A DNA stretch of 64,000 nt from Diphasiastrum complanatum (Eukaryota; Streptophyta; Lycopodiopsida; Lycopodiales; Lycopodiaceae): assembly GCA_029204225.1 (NCBI GenBank), contig CM055105.1, forward strand, positions 18,891,226 to 18,955,225, written 5' to 3'. Each line of letters begins with the position of its first letter. The first letter of the stretch is position 1. This document shows, in pieces, positions 41,829-51,714 of the stretch. The notes below the pieces were generated by a model that was not told the DNA's origin, did no database searches, and saw only the letters and a program-made list of their open reading frames with translations. The translations under genes were made by a program, and so were the position numbers.

Positions 41829-42192
41829 CTTTCAAGATAGAACATGCTCCATTCTTGAAATGTACATCTAATCCACTATCTATAAGTTGTCCTACACTCA
41901 ACAAGTTTTTTGTAATTGAAGGTACATAAAGAACATTGTCTAGATCTACTTTTTTAGATGATCCTAGACATAAAGGAATGGATCCAACACCTACAATCTC
42001 ACATTCTTGATCACTTGTGGTGAAGATAAATCTCTTAGAACTATAGAAAGAAAGTAGATTAGAAAAGTAGTCTTTTTGGTGAGTCATGTGGGATCTTGCC
42101 CCACTATCAATCCACCGAGTGTCTTGATTAGATGTTTGTGGTGAGGATACCATCAAAGATAGATTGCATTCTTCCTCCTCCTCCTCAAGCAC
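41770..42192 (-). pseudogene. Copia protease (RT-less element)
   Basis: RWIDSGARSHMTHQKDYFSNLLSFY: active-site D-S-G intact; then ECEIVGVGSIPL, VLYVPSITKNLLSVGQLIDSGLDVHF. It overlaps the start of the integrase frame with a one-frame shift. Confidence 0.9.
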
Positions 42193-42199
42193 AAGATTG

Positions 42200-43102
42200 C
42201 CTTGATTGTCCTTCTCTTGGGCATTCTTCTTCTTGTAGCACTCGGATGCAAAATGTCCCTTTTTATCACAAAAGAAACACTTTAGCCTCTTCTTTCCTTC
42301 TTGCTCTTGCCTTTGGAACTTGATGCTCCATCTATGCTCTCCATCTCCATTCTTGAGTCTTCTTGGATGGAAACTTTTTCTTCTTGCCTTTCAAGGAAAA
42401 GTTAGCTCTTTCATCACCATCATTCAAAGATAAGGAACTCATCCTACTTTTGATATGAAGCATTCTACTCTCCTCACTTACAAGCACACTTTGAAGTTTT
42501 TCAATACTAGGAAGTGAATCTTGAATAGCAAAGGTTTGAACAAGTTTAGAATAATCATCTCCTAATCCATTCAAAATGATTTGAGCTAACTCGTCATCTT
42601 TGATTTTATCATCTATGGAAGACAATTCCTTATTCAAATATTTGATTCTAAAAACATAATTTTGGGCACTTTCACTACTTCCTTTCATGCTTTGAAAATT
42701 TTGATTTCTAAGCATGAGTATCCTTGAAGTATTCTTGGATCCATAAATTGCTTTTAATGAATCCCATGCCTCTTTGGATGTAGTACAAGATGAGATTTCC
42801 TTCAAATGTTCATTACTTACATTCATTTTTATGCAATGTAATGCAACTCTACATCTCTTTTTGTACTTTACCAATTCAACACCTCCTTGAGGTTCTACTT
42901 CCACCTCAAGTACTATGTCATAAAGATCATGGAGTACAAAGCAAAGACTCCATTCAAAATATCCAATTAGCATAATTAGTGGATGTGAGCCTTTCACTAG
43001 CTTCAAGCAAAAAACCACCCATGATGCCATTTTTGAATGCGAAAAAACACTAGAAACTCTTATGGTTTCTCTAAGATATCTAAACCTAAAGTCTTCTAGC
43101 AA
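42200..43102 (-). pseudogene. Copia gag (RT-less element)
   Basis: Minus strand: SKMASWVVFCLKLVKGSHPL, EWSLCFVLHDLYDIVLEVEVEPQGG, KYKKRCRVALHCIKMNVSNEHLKEISSCTTSKEAWDSLKAIYGSKNTSRILMLRNQNFQSMKG, DDKIKDDELAQIILNGLGDDYSKLVQTFAIQDSLPSIEKLQSVLVSEESRM, then in another frame a zinc knuckle CFFCDKKGHFASEC (intact). The same family is split around the large gypsy insertion at 1.9-2.2 and 13.25-14.1 kb. Open for 256 codons before one frameshift. Confidence 0.92.
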
Positions 43103-43621
43103 TTTGAAAGCTTATAGACACAATCCTATCACTCATGAACCAATCTAGAATGATGGAAATTTAGATTCTAGTCTCAATCTTGAAAAATCACTCCTTAATC
43201 TATGATTTTTGGCAATATCTCTCTCAACTTCAACACATTGCACTCAAAAACTCAGAGAAACTCATTTAATGCACCTGAATTAAGCTTCAAATTCAATTTT
43301 TTGGCTGATCTAATCCAAGAACAAATCATAGGAAGAGAATCTCTATAGAAAAAGCTTGAGTTTGCACTAAAAATCTCTCAATTTGGGTGTGTGAGTCAAA
43401 TTATACAAAAATTTTAATTTTCCAACCAAAACTGGACATGTATGGCCTCACACGTGTGAAAAAAACTCCTACAGCCCACAACAAGTTCTGGTCAAAAAAA
43501 ATATTGAGTATACCTATCAAATTCAACTCACCACACAAAAATTAGCTAGTTTCCAAAAACTTGCTAATTTGGGCTTAGGTTTGGATCACCCCCATCAATA
43601 TCAATATATCCTCTTGTACTT
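43103..43621 (-). other. Leader of RT-less copia element
   Basis: Untranslated region between primer site and gag, A/T-rich, no ORF. One further CACACGTGTG palindrome at about 43450. Confidence 0.7.
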
Positions 43622-43634
43622 GGCTTTGATACCA
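43622..43634 (-). promoter_or_regulatory. Primer-binding site of RT-less copia
   Basis: Reverse complement reads TGGTATCAAAGCC, a common plant tRNA-Met-type primer site, directly adjoining the LTR end at 43635. Confidence 0.9.
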
Positions 43635-44375
43635 TGTGAAAATCTGCAAAATGATCCACAAGAGGGATTGGATGTTAGATGCAATTGATCTATCAATCTA
43701 CACAAGATTTAGATCAATCTGGATCAATTCTAGGCATGAAAATCTAACAAGAACAATCATTAATGAAGGTAAATGTACTTGCTGGTTTCACACGTGTGAA
43801 AACCTATCAGAGTACGGACTCCAACCTGAAAACAAGTTACACTATGATAGAAACTCAAATCGTTCAAAACAAATGAAGACAAATGGAGAGATTGACACAA
43901 AATTGCTTCCAAAATCAAGATTGATGTTTCATATTGATTATGGCCAAATATGCCTCTATGTATACATTTCTTGGAGCTCGAGGTACTGATCATGCATCAG
44001 ATCTCACACGTGTGAGGATGTTTTGTCATGAATCATCATGCAAAATTGACACTTGGATCAAACTTTCTATTTTGAGCACTTTTGGTCCATTTTCCTACTA
44101 TATGGAGATCTACTAAGAAACCTTCTAGAAGTCAAAACTCGCCTACTTCAAATTATTCCACACGTGTGAGCATACCTCTACACATGGGATGTGACACCTA
44201 ATCTAATGATGCAGCTCATGCAATCAATAGATTGATGTCATGTGTCATATGACTAGAAAACTAGATTTTGGCCTTTTTAGCCACTAGAACTTGAATTAAA
44301 TCATATGTACAACCTATATGATTATGGTACATGACAAGTACACTAATTTCACACATGGGAACAGGCTCCGCGCAT
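43635..44375 (-). repeat. 5' LTR of RT-less copia, outer end truncated
   Basis: Matches 39973-40807 (835 bp) for most of its length but lacks about the last 60-70 bp and a short segment near the start. Carries three intact CACACGTGTG palindromes (43789-43798, 44005-44014, 44159-44168). It breaks off after CAGGCTCC at about 44375, where a plus-strand copia gag starts. Confidence 0.9.
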
Positions 44376-44377
44376 AC

Positions 44378-45487
44378 ATGATGTGGAGCTGGTGCACAAT
44401 GCATTGTGCGGCATTGCAGAACCCTATCAGATGTTTGTGAGCGGAATAGCATCAAGAGAAAGATTGCCAACCTTTGACGAGCTCATAGGAATCTTGATGC
44501 AAGAAGAGCAACGACGAGAAATGGTGAAAGCTAGACGTCAAAATACTGACAATCAGGCACTTGCGACACGCCAAAAACAAGGCAAGGGCAAGGGCAAGAA
44601 GAAGTCTACGCAGCAATTTGCCAAGACTCAGGAGGATGAGGGATCTTCTAGTAAGACCAAGAAGAAAGGCAAGTGCTTCCATTGTGGTAAAAAGGGCCAT
44701 TGGAAGAGTGAATGTCGCAAATTCCTGGCGGAACAAGGCAAGGGAAAACCAAAGCAAGCAGGTAACCTTGTCGATGAGCATGAGATTGAAGACTCTAGCA
44801 TCTTCATATCTGCATTGTCATCCAATCAAGATGATCAAGCGTGGTATATTGACTCGGGAGCCACAAGACACATGAAATGTAACAAGAATTGGTTCAGTAG
44901 CTTGAAAGTGTTGGATAATGGAACGTCTGTTTCACAAGCAAATGGTGAGGTATGCAAGATCAAGGGGATAGGTACCATTTCAATCCAACTACCTGATGGC
45001 AAAAGCAGGATGATCAGGGAGGTACTTTACGTACCAGGTTTGAAGAAAAATCTACTTTCTGTTAGAGTCATTACTGATCAAAAGTTGAAAGTGGAATTTG
45101 CCATGATCGTTGCTTTGTGAAGGATGTGAACCAAAAGTTCAAAGTTATTGTGGATGGAGTAAGGGAGCCCAATACAAAATTGTATAGGTTGAATGCTACA
45201 ATCAAGGGGCAACATGGACTCGTATCGTCCATTCCATCAAAACTGAGCTGTGGCATAAGAGACTTGGTCACTTGAACTTGGGAAGCCTCAATTTGATGAG
45301 AAAATTGGAGATGGTAACAGGATTGCCTACTATAGAAAACCACTTGAAATCGATGTGTGAATCATGTGTATATGGGAAGCAGCATCGAGAGAAGTTCAAT
45401 AAAGGTGGTGTTGCAAGAGCAAAAAACATCCTGAATTTAATCCACACATATTTATGCGGGCCTATGAGGACCATGTCCTTCTCACAA
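44378..45487 (+). pseudogene. Copia gag, protease and GAG-pre-integrase fragment
   Basis: Open for 245 codons: gag end MELVHNALCGIAEPYQMFVSGIASRERLPTFDELIGILMQEEQRR, basic linker, zinc knuckle CFHCGKKGHWKSEC (intact), protease WYIDSGATRHMKCNKNWFSSLK (D-S-G intact), VLYVPGLKKNLLSVRVI. After a frameshift at about 45110: LWHKRLGHLNLGSLNLMRKLEMVTGLP, MCESCVYGKQHREKFNKG. It then ends at about 45487, in mid-domain, against gypsy RNase H. The 5' end abuts the truncated LTR. Not the same family as the other copia copies here. Confidence 0.92.
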
Positions 45488-45806
45488 ACTATTCAACCAC
45501 AGAGCAGCAGGCACTGGCTATGATTTATGCAGTTAAGAAATTTTGACATTATTTGATGGCCACCCATTTTGTTTTTTATACGAACCATCAACCCTTGCTT
45601 TATCTTGTTATAAAACTTGCAACACAGGGTCAATCACTCATTGGTTACTTCTATTGTTGGAGTTTGATTTTTGGATCATCTTGCGCAAGGGAAAGCAGCA
45701 TTATATGGCAGATCATGTGTCGCAAATCAAGGAGAAAGAGACTGCAGCCCTACTTGATGATGAGCTACCAGATGTTGTGTTGCTTTACATTGACACTGTA
45801 CATTAA
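45488..45806 (+). pseudogene. Gypsy RNase H fragment
   Basis: TTEQQALAMIYAVKKF-HYLMATHFVFYTNHQPLLYLVIK, then LLEFDFWIILRKGKQHYMADHVSQIKEKE. It equals about 7030-7290 of the large element. The T-D-H motif reads T-N-H. A stop and frameshift are present. Confidence 0.88.
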
Positions 45807-46796
45807 TGGGGCCGCAAACATAGTTGAATACGTGGCCAACCAGACAAATCCTTACCCGAGGCGGAACATCGAATGTTGATTCTAAAAGCTAGACCCTATC
45901 AGTTGATTGCCGACCAATTATATCGAAGAGGATCAAATAGTATACTTCGAAAATGTATTCTTCCACACGAGGCCAATTTCGCATGAAGGCATGGGTGGTG
46001 GTCATTTCGCATCTGCCATTACAATTCTCAAGATCTTGCAATCAAGATGTTGGTGGCCAATGATTCATAAGGACCCGGACGAGTACTTGAAGAAATGCGA
46101 CGTGTGCCAGAGGGCTAGAAGACTGACAAGATTGAACTACGATCTTTTACATCCAATCCTAGCTCAAGCATCATTCGAGAAGTGGGGATTGGACTATATT
46201 GGTCCTATCCATCCTGCTACAAGAAGTTCACAAGCCCAATATATTATCGTGGCTACAGATTACCTCACCAAGTGGGTAGAGGCCAAGGCAGTGCGAACAG
46301 TTGACGCTCAAGCAACCGCCAAGTTCCTGTGCGAAAATATTATTGTGCGCTTCGGATGCCTGGTGGAGATAGTCAGCGATCGCGAAAGCCATTTCGTCAA
46401 TGAGACCATTAAAGTCTTGTTGGAGAAATTCTTCATGATCTATCGATTAGCACACCTTATTATCCTCGCAGTAATGGGCAGGTAAGCAGATCTGACTGGG
46501 AGGACAAGTTACATGCTACTCTTTGGGCATTCAGGACAATGTATAAGGGAAGCACCGAGGATGAATCCAAATCTCTACAACTGCGCCATGAAGCCTTACA
46601 CAAACTTTGCGAGACACGCATCTTGGCAGTACATGCACTAACAGCCGAGAAAGCACGACGCAAGGCATGGCATGATCGTCAGTTACACAAGTCTGGAGAT
46701 CTGGTCCTTATGTACAAAACTAAGGTGATCAAGGAAAAGTTGAAGTTCACAGGCGAAGGCCCGTACCGTGTAAGGAAAATCCTGAGCCATGTATGA
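45807..46796 (+). pseudogene. Gypsy integrase, internally deleted
   Basis: ISHEGMGGGHFASAITILKILQSRCWWPMIHKDPDEYLKKCDVCQRARR (HHCC complete), then core FEKWGLDYIGPIHPATRSSQAQYIIVATDYLTKWVEAKAV, CENIIVRFGCLVEIVSDRESHFVNETIK. After SNGQ, the Glu of the DDE triad and following residues are replaced by a jump to DWEDKLHATLWAFR, then a second jump to ESKSLQLRHEALHKLCETRILAVHALTAEKARRKAWHDRQLHKSGDLVLMYKTKVIKEKLKFTGEGPYRVRKIL. Same family as 29.8-31.0 kb (minus). Confidence 0.92.
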
Positions 46797-47850
46797 ATAC
46801 AAATTATGTGAATGATTGGCTAGCTTCTATAAACACTAATATGATTGAGCTCTGTAAACACCATGCCCTTATGATACCTAATGAACCACGTTGATAACAC
46901 TTATAAAAGATGCCACATCTTTTAAAAGGTCTTTGCTAAACAAGAAGGATAGGCATATCTCTCATAGTGGTTTACTTAAATGTTTCAAAAAGTTTTCACA
47001 ATAATTTAGCAAGGAAGTGGCCCCGTTGCTAGTTACTTCAAATGATAGAATGGACATGTTTTTGCCTATTGCACCTAAAGTAGTCGAGCTTAAAATAAGC
47101 TCTAAATGGATAGCCACTTGTCCATTCCATCAAGCATGACTTTTATGTGGTCCTTAAAAACCTTGAAGCCTGTCATTACGCCTATGCCTATTCCATTTCC
47201 ATATTTAGTATCCACTCCATTGGATTGGTTGAGTTTTATTGGCACATTTATTAATAATTGCCAACTTGAGTTGCCCTGCATGCAAAGGGTTTTTGACACA
47301 TGATGGCAAATCAAGCTCAATATTAAAAATGAGGAAGACCAGGACACTTGCCATGTGCAACCCCACTCGTGGAAGTGTTGTGGAGGTGCGTTGATGCTAA
47401 GAAATTTGATAATTGTGCATCCCATTGGGGGTGACAAGGGAGGGGGGGGTGATGACAAGGGAGGAAAGAGACAGAATGTCACCCTAGTTAAAGAAAACGC
47501 TTTCTGCATAGTCTCATCAATATATACTTAAAGAAATTGGGTTTTCGGGCAGCTCACGTTGTGACGGGCAGCATGAGCTGCCCGGACGAAACTCATATTT
47601 TTAAAAACATAAAGCCTTAAACTTGACGGGCACTAACATATTTGATGGGCACTTGGGGTTGAAAGGCATACGTGGGGTTGAAAGGCACGCAGGTTGATTT
47701 TAGAAAGATAACACGTGCTTTTAGAATCTCATGGAAAGAGAATTTTTGAGAGAGAGAGGCTAAAGGTATAAAGATAGTGAAATCCAATGAGAGAGAGATT
47801 TTTGCTAGAAATTTAGGGTTACGTTTTGGAATGAACAGCAGCCATTAATG
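46797..47850. other. Intergenic DNA upstream of the INO80D-like gene
   Basis: No gene recognised. 47130-47330 has open frames on both strands but no known motif. A perfect 11-bp inverted repeat CGGGCAGCTCA/TGAGCTGCCCG (47546-47556, 47574-47584) with a 17-nt loop lies 450 bp before the gene. A G-run (GGAGGGGGGGG) is at about 47450. Confidence 0.4.
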
Positions 47851-47856
47851 TGAGTT

Positions 47857-47996
47857 GAGAGAGAGAGAGAGAGCGCGAGCGCTGGCTTTGGGGGCATTTT
47901 ATAGGGTTTGGATGCAAGAGCATTGTTTAGGGTTTGGATGCACGATCATTGTCTAGATCCAGTTCCAGATCCAGCGTAGGAGGAGTTGCGGATGCG
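47857..47996 (+). promoter_or_regulatory. Promoter/leader of the INO80D-like gene with two upstream ORFs
   Basis: GA-repeat (about 47857-47873), GCGCGAGCGC, then TATA-like TTTTATAGGG (47898-47907). A 26-bp tandem duplication (47902-47953) repeats TAGGGTTTGGATGCA and places two upstream ATGs: uORF 47912-47956 (14 codons plus stop) and uORF 47938-47979 (13 codons plus stop), overlapping in different frames. Both end before the main ATG at 47997. They would be expected to lower translation of the main ORF if the transcript starts upstream of 47912. Confidence 0.5.
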
Positions 47997-48463
47997 ATGG
48001 ATGGTGGTAGGCAGCAGCAGCAGGAAGAGGAGGAGAATGGAATGATGGATCAGGAATCCGAAGCTTGCGAAATGACCATTGATGGCGCCTCTGAAGACGA
48101 GATTCTGAAGCATGCCAACGCTTTGACGAGGGAAGAAGTGGTTCGCCGACGGGCTCGGCGTGTAAAGCAGTTGATAAAGCTTTACAGGGTGCAGTATTGG
48201 AGCCTTTTGGAGGAGATGAGATCCAAGTACCGATTATTTTATCTTCGAAGCGGGAAGAGCGGGTGGAGGGATGATGGAGAGGAGAAGGAGGGTGAGGATT
48301 TGCGAGAACCTCATGCACCCGACAAGTCGAGCGGTGACAACATCAAATGTGGAGTCCAGGGGTGCAAAGCGAAGCCTCTTCCTCTAAGTGTCTTCTGTTT
48401 CTCTCATATTCTTTTGGAACCAAAGCAACAGCTTTACAAACCTTGCACTTACCTTATTCGGAG
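47997..48463 (+). CDS. INO80D/KANSL2-like chromatin protein, exon 1
   Basis: Exon 1 of a gene whose plant relatives are annotated INO80 complex subunit D-like or KAT8 regulatory NSL subunit 2-like, nuclear proteins of chromatin remodelling or acetylation complexes. The start was chosen at ATG 47997 (MDGGRQQQQEEEENG), the first in-frame ATG. Features: acidic/Gln-rich N-terminus, helix EILKHANALTREEVVRRRARRVKQLIKLYRVQYWSLLEEMRSKYRLFYLRSGKSGW (plant family: RRxRRVKQLxxxYRxxYW), and the first half of a C3Hc3H zinc domain CGVQGCKAKPLPLSVFCFSHIL...QLYKPCTYLI. Ends at donor GAG|GTTAGG, phase 2. The intron is 48464-51013. INO80 or NSL membership is inferred from family resemblance only. Confidence 0.82.
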
Positions 48464-51013
48464 GTTAGGCTCAATCCATTTTTCTTTTGTTTTGTGTTAT
48501 CAGCTCAATAAATTTTTAACATGGTAAAGGGTACCACAACAGAGCATTCACGCTCATGTCCTTCTAGCTTCTGGTCGAATATGAGAAATCCTACTGATAT
48601 TAGACAAACGTTCATATCTATTGTCAAACTCAAAAGCAGCCCTAAGGAAGTTTTTATTGTATATTCTTTAGGGTTATCACTTGTTGCAGAATTAACTGGA
48701 TTACCTGCTCCTAGAAATGTGAAGTACTATTAATTGGATAATTGACATCTCCTCAATGGATCCCATTTGGCCAATAATCATTGAAATGAATCTCCACCAT
48801 GTTCCAAAGTACAAATAGGGCCCAAATCTCAAGATTGAGAATCAATTGTGTGTGCGCCCAAATATTGTGAGAGAGTCAAGCTGTTGTGGAGATAATGTTT
48901 TAACATATTTCATTTTATCTGAAACTTGTTTAACTCAGTAAAGCTTAAGTTTCTTGTGTGCTTTTTCTTTTTTTCACTTGTGTGAGTTCTCTTGTTACGT
49001 GAGTCATGAACTAAATCACAAGTTTTAGCATCGATGAAGCATATATCAACAATACATGAAGCAATTTACCTCCCAAAGAATGTCCAATATCACATGTAGA
49101 ATTTATGGCTAAAGCCCTACAAGCAGTAATGGGCAGGAGTTCTCACGAAGAGCCCAGGAATTACCAAATTATAAGCTAAAAAATGAATGTAGATAGGGCT
49201 GGCTTATCTATATCCAATAGGAACCCTGAATAGAAGCTTAATGGCACTTGGCTGAAGCTCTTTCAAAATAGGGTTATAGGAGGGAATATTAGGTGCCCTC
49301 TTGGAAGGTCTACGCCCTCCTTTATAGGACCCTCACTCCAGTATCGAAATAGTAAGTGGTCCCTTGGCCAATTCTAAGTCTAAATGCATAAATAGGGATT
49401 TTAGCCCTTCACAAGAATCAAAAAGGCTCGTGGCCAAGAAATGAATGTAAATGAACATAAGCCATGTAATCCATGCTACCTATGGACCCAATATTCCATA
49501 ACTACGTGGCTGTAAGTGCTAGTCATTCCCATCAATATTTCTCAAATGGTATTAGAGTTGCTAATCTCTATATTTTTGAAGTTCTGGTTCAATTGTGTGC
49601 AAGACCACATCATAAGCTTCTTGGAGGGTGAACCCCTCTACCAACAAGGTTGTTGCAAGAGATTCTTGTATCACCAGAAGTGATAGAAACTAAGTAAATG
49701 TATGAAAGCCAATGTGGATTTATGTTTATGCATGTGACCTGCACCTGACGTGAATAGGGATGTTGTAACATTTGGTCCATGCTATGCATGATAAAGTTGA
49801 TGTTGTGGTTGCACTCCATGGGGTTGAAGATTGCATGTCTCCTTTGTTATGTTGGGTATTATCCTAGATATAGCATTGCTATATGAGTCTTCATAGAAGC
49901 TAGCTTACTATGTTTGAAGAACTAAATGATGGGCAACAAGCGTGTTTGGGTGACAACACTACACAAGAAGTGAAAGGACAAGGGAGCGCAGTTGTCAAAG
50001 CTAGCTACAGGTGAAACCGCAGTGGGTACAAACAGGAAGCAACTACCTAGGAGTAATTCTTAATGGATTTTCTTTATAAAATCATAATCCCAATCCCAAG
50101 TATGACCAAAGCAGAACTTATCTCTCGACACAATCTCAAAAGAATTAGCAAGAAATTCTTTTGCAGATTTTTTCAAATATAATGCTAAAAAATATCTACT
50201 TTAATATGTGTAATGTCTACAATGTCTACAATGTTTCTAAAATCTTATAGATATTAGATTGCTTATGGATACACCCATTTTAAAGTTCACTGTTGTTTGT
50301 AGAAAGCTGACCTGAAACCAAATTAGTGTTCATAGAATCACGAGCGCACCTGATAATGTTGAATGGACATAATTCAACTTCACAGACTTTTGTTTCAAGC
50401 TACAAGAAGACTTTTGAAGTTTTCCAAAATGGTCGTAGAACAATCATTGCATGAGGTAGAGGACTTGCAGAGAGACAGCGGATCACACTGAATAGCTCCA
50501 GTTGCAACGATGATGTTTTTAGAATGATTCATCAAAGTCCATGTATGCTCAAACTGTTCTTCTGTTGTAATTTTGCTCAGAAACTCCCCATTTTACCTTC
50601 TACAGCCTTCATGTTCATGTTTGTGGCTTGTTTGTCTTACTGGTAACTGGCTAAAGTATACACTCTTTCTAGAATGTTTTTATTGGTTGATTTTTGTTGT
50701 ATTTATCGTTTTCCATTCTTTTTGAAATAACCCACATGAGCTTTTGGGTGTACCAATACTGCACTAACTATCCTCCTTTTTTTCATTTGTCTCTTACAGT
50801 TTTCCTTTATTCTTTCACTTTGATGAACTTGACGTATGTTGTGTCTGTTTTTTATGATGTTCTTGTTGCTTCTAGTAGATGCATTATGATGTAGATGAGG
50901 AGATATGATAACCATGTGACACCTGTGTTTTCAATATGTATTATGCCAAAATTATTGGAAATAAAGAGGGATGAGTTGCTGCGATTTTGAACTCTCGGTA
51001 TTGTTAAATTTAG
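48464..51013 (+). other. Intron 1 of the INO80D-like gene
   Basis: 2,550 bp, GT...AG (donor GAG|GTTAGG, acceptor AAATTTAG|TGG). Phase 2 at both sides, so the zinc domain is rebuilt across it. Contains an LTR remnant with decayed primer site (about 49030-49560). No other gene seen in it; the 70-codon ORF at 48521 has no known motif. Confidence 0.75.
49030..49560 (+). repeat. LTR remnant with decayed primer site, in intron 1
   Basis: 49030-49260 is repeated in altered form at 56003-56215 (shared words ATGAAGCATA, TAAAGCC-TACAAGCA, AGTTCTC-C-TGAAGA-CCCA, ATGAATGTA-ATAGG). At 49547-49560 TGGTATTAGAGTTG looks like a tRNA-Met primer site with C-to-T changes. No coding sequence follows. Confidence 0.5.
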
Positions 51014-51293
51014 TGGACAGACTGGAAATGTGACCTGTGGGAGGCCAGTACTGCAAGCAGTGACACCTTGCCTGTGTGGTGTTCACTTCCAGCATGCACA
51101 GAAACAGGCTGCCCGGGCTCTGAAGAAAACAAATAGCAACCTTCCTTCTAGTTTGGGAGGTCTAGCAGCTAAAACTCCACCAAAGCTCCACATTGTAATC
51201 TCTGGTTATGTGCGTCTGATTCAGACAAAACGTCGTGCTCTTTCTGATCAAAGTGTACTGACAGTGCCAGTTTGTAAGGAGGAGGTTGAATGA
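51014..51293 (+). CDS. INO80D/KANSL2-like chromatin protein, exon 2
   Basis: Continues the zinc domain in the predicted phase: after the shared Ser codon, GQTGNVTCGRPVLQAVTPCLCGVHFQHAQKQAARALKK, the second Cys/Cys/His set. Then a Ser/Asn-rich stretch and PPKLHIVISGYVRLIQTKRRA, a block present in plant relatives as I recall them. The frame ends at TGA 51291-51293. A donor-like GTTT|GTAAGG at about 51273 suggests that the real exon may end earlier and splice onward, so the 3' boundary is uncertain. Confidence 0.75.
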
Positions 51294-51714
51294 TTATTAT
51301 TTGGAGAATAACGATTTTACCTCAAGTGGAATACTGCTGCATTTTGGTAGTAATGAGACACCTATCAGACGAAATCCAGATCTTTCATATAGATCCGCTG
51401 TAAAGTGGTATGCATCTCAGAGGAGAGGACCAATCAAGAGTTTTGCTGGAGACAAAAGTAGTTGGCAGTGTAGGCGCATGTGGACATACAATGTTTTGCA
51501 CAGTTCGATGATCGTAGTGCTATGGCTAAAACACAGCACATCACCTCCAGTCTGCTAGTTTAACTGGCTCACTGGACTTAAGCCACGAGGCTGTTCAGAA
51601 AATTAGTGGTGCTGCAAATTCAGCTTTGGTATTTTCCAACTGGATCTTGAGTGTGCTCTCCAACACTGGACTCGGCACCGATTCTTGGTTCGTGAATGCC
51701 TGGTGACTTGACTG
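51294..51714 (+). other. Possible 3' exon material of the INO80D-like gene
   Basis: Two open stretches in different frames: 51286-51558 and about 51535-51711 (HHLQSASLTGSLDLSHEAVQKISGAANSALVFSNWILSVLSNTGLGTDSW, then stop). The second looks protein-like, but no motif links either to the gene and no convincing splice pair was found. Could be a real last exon, decayed coding sequence or chance. Confidence 0.3.

Larger units (their letters stand above)
39973..44375 (-). mobile_element. Copia LTR retrotransposon lacking reverse transcriptase
   Basis: Minus-strand order: 5' LTR (44375-43635), primer site (43634-43622), leader, gag, protease, integrase, RNase H tail, polypurine tract (TTTTGAGGAGTG, about 40820-40808), 3' LTR (40807-39973). 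RT and most of RNase H are missing: integrase passes into the RNase H tail near 41090. The outer end of the 5' LTR is cut near 44375, so the target-site duplication cannot be verified. It inserted into a gypsy gag. Non-autonomous. Confidence 0.9.

Noticed and set aside
47102-47509. 135-codon minus-strand ORF upstream of the INO80D-like gene
   Set aside because: No family recognised; overlaps an equally open plus frame and a G-run. Left as unassigned intergenic DNA.
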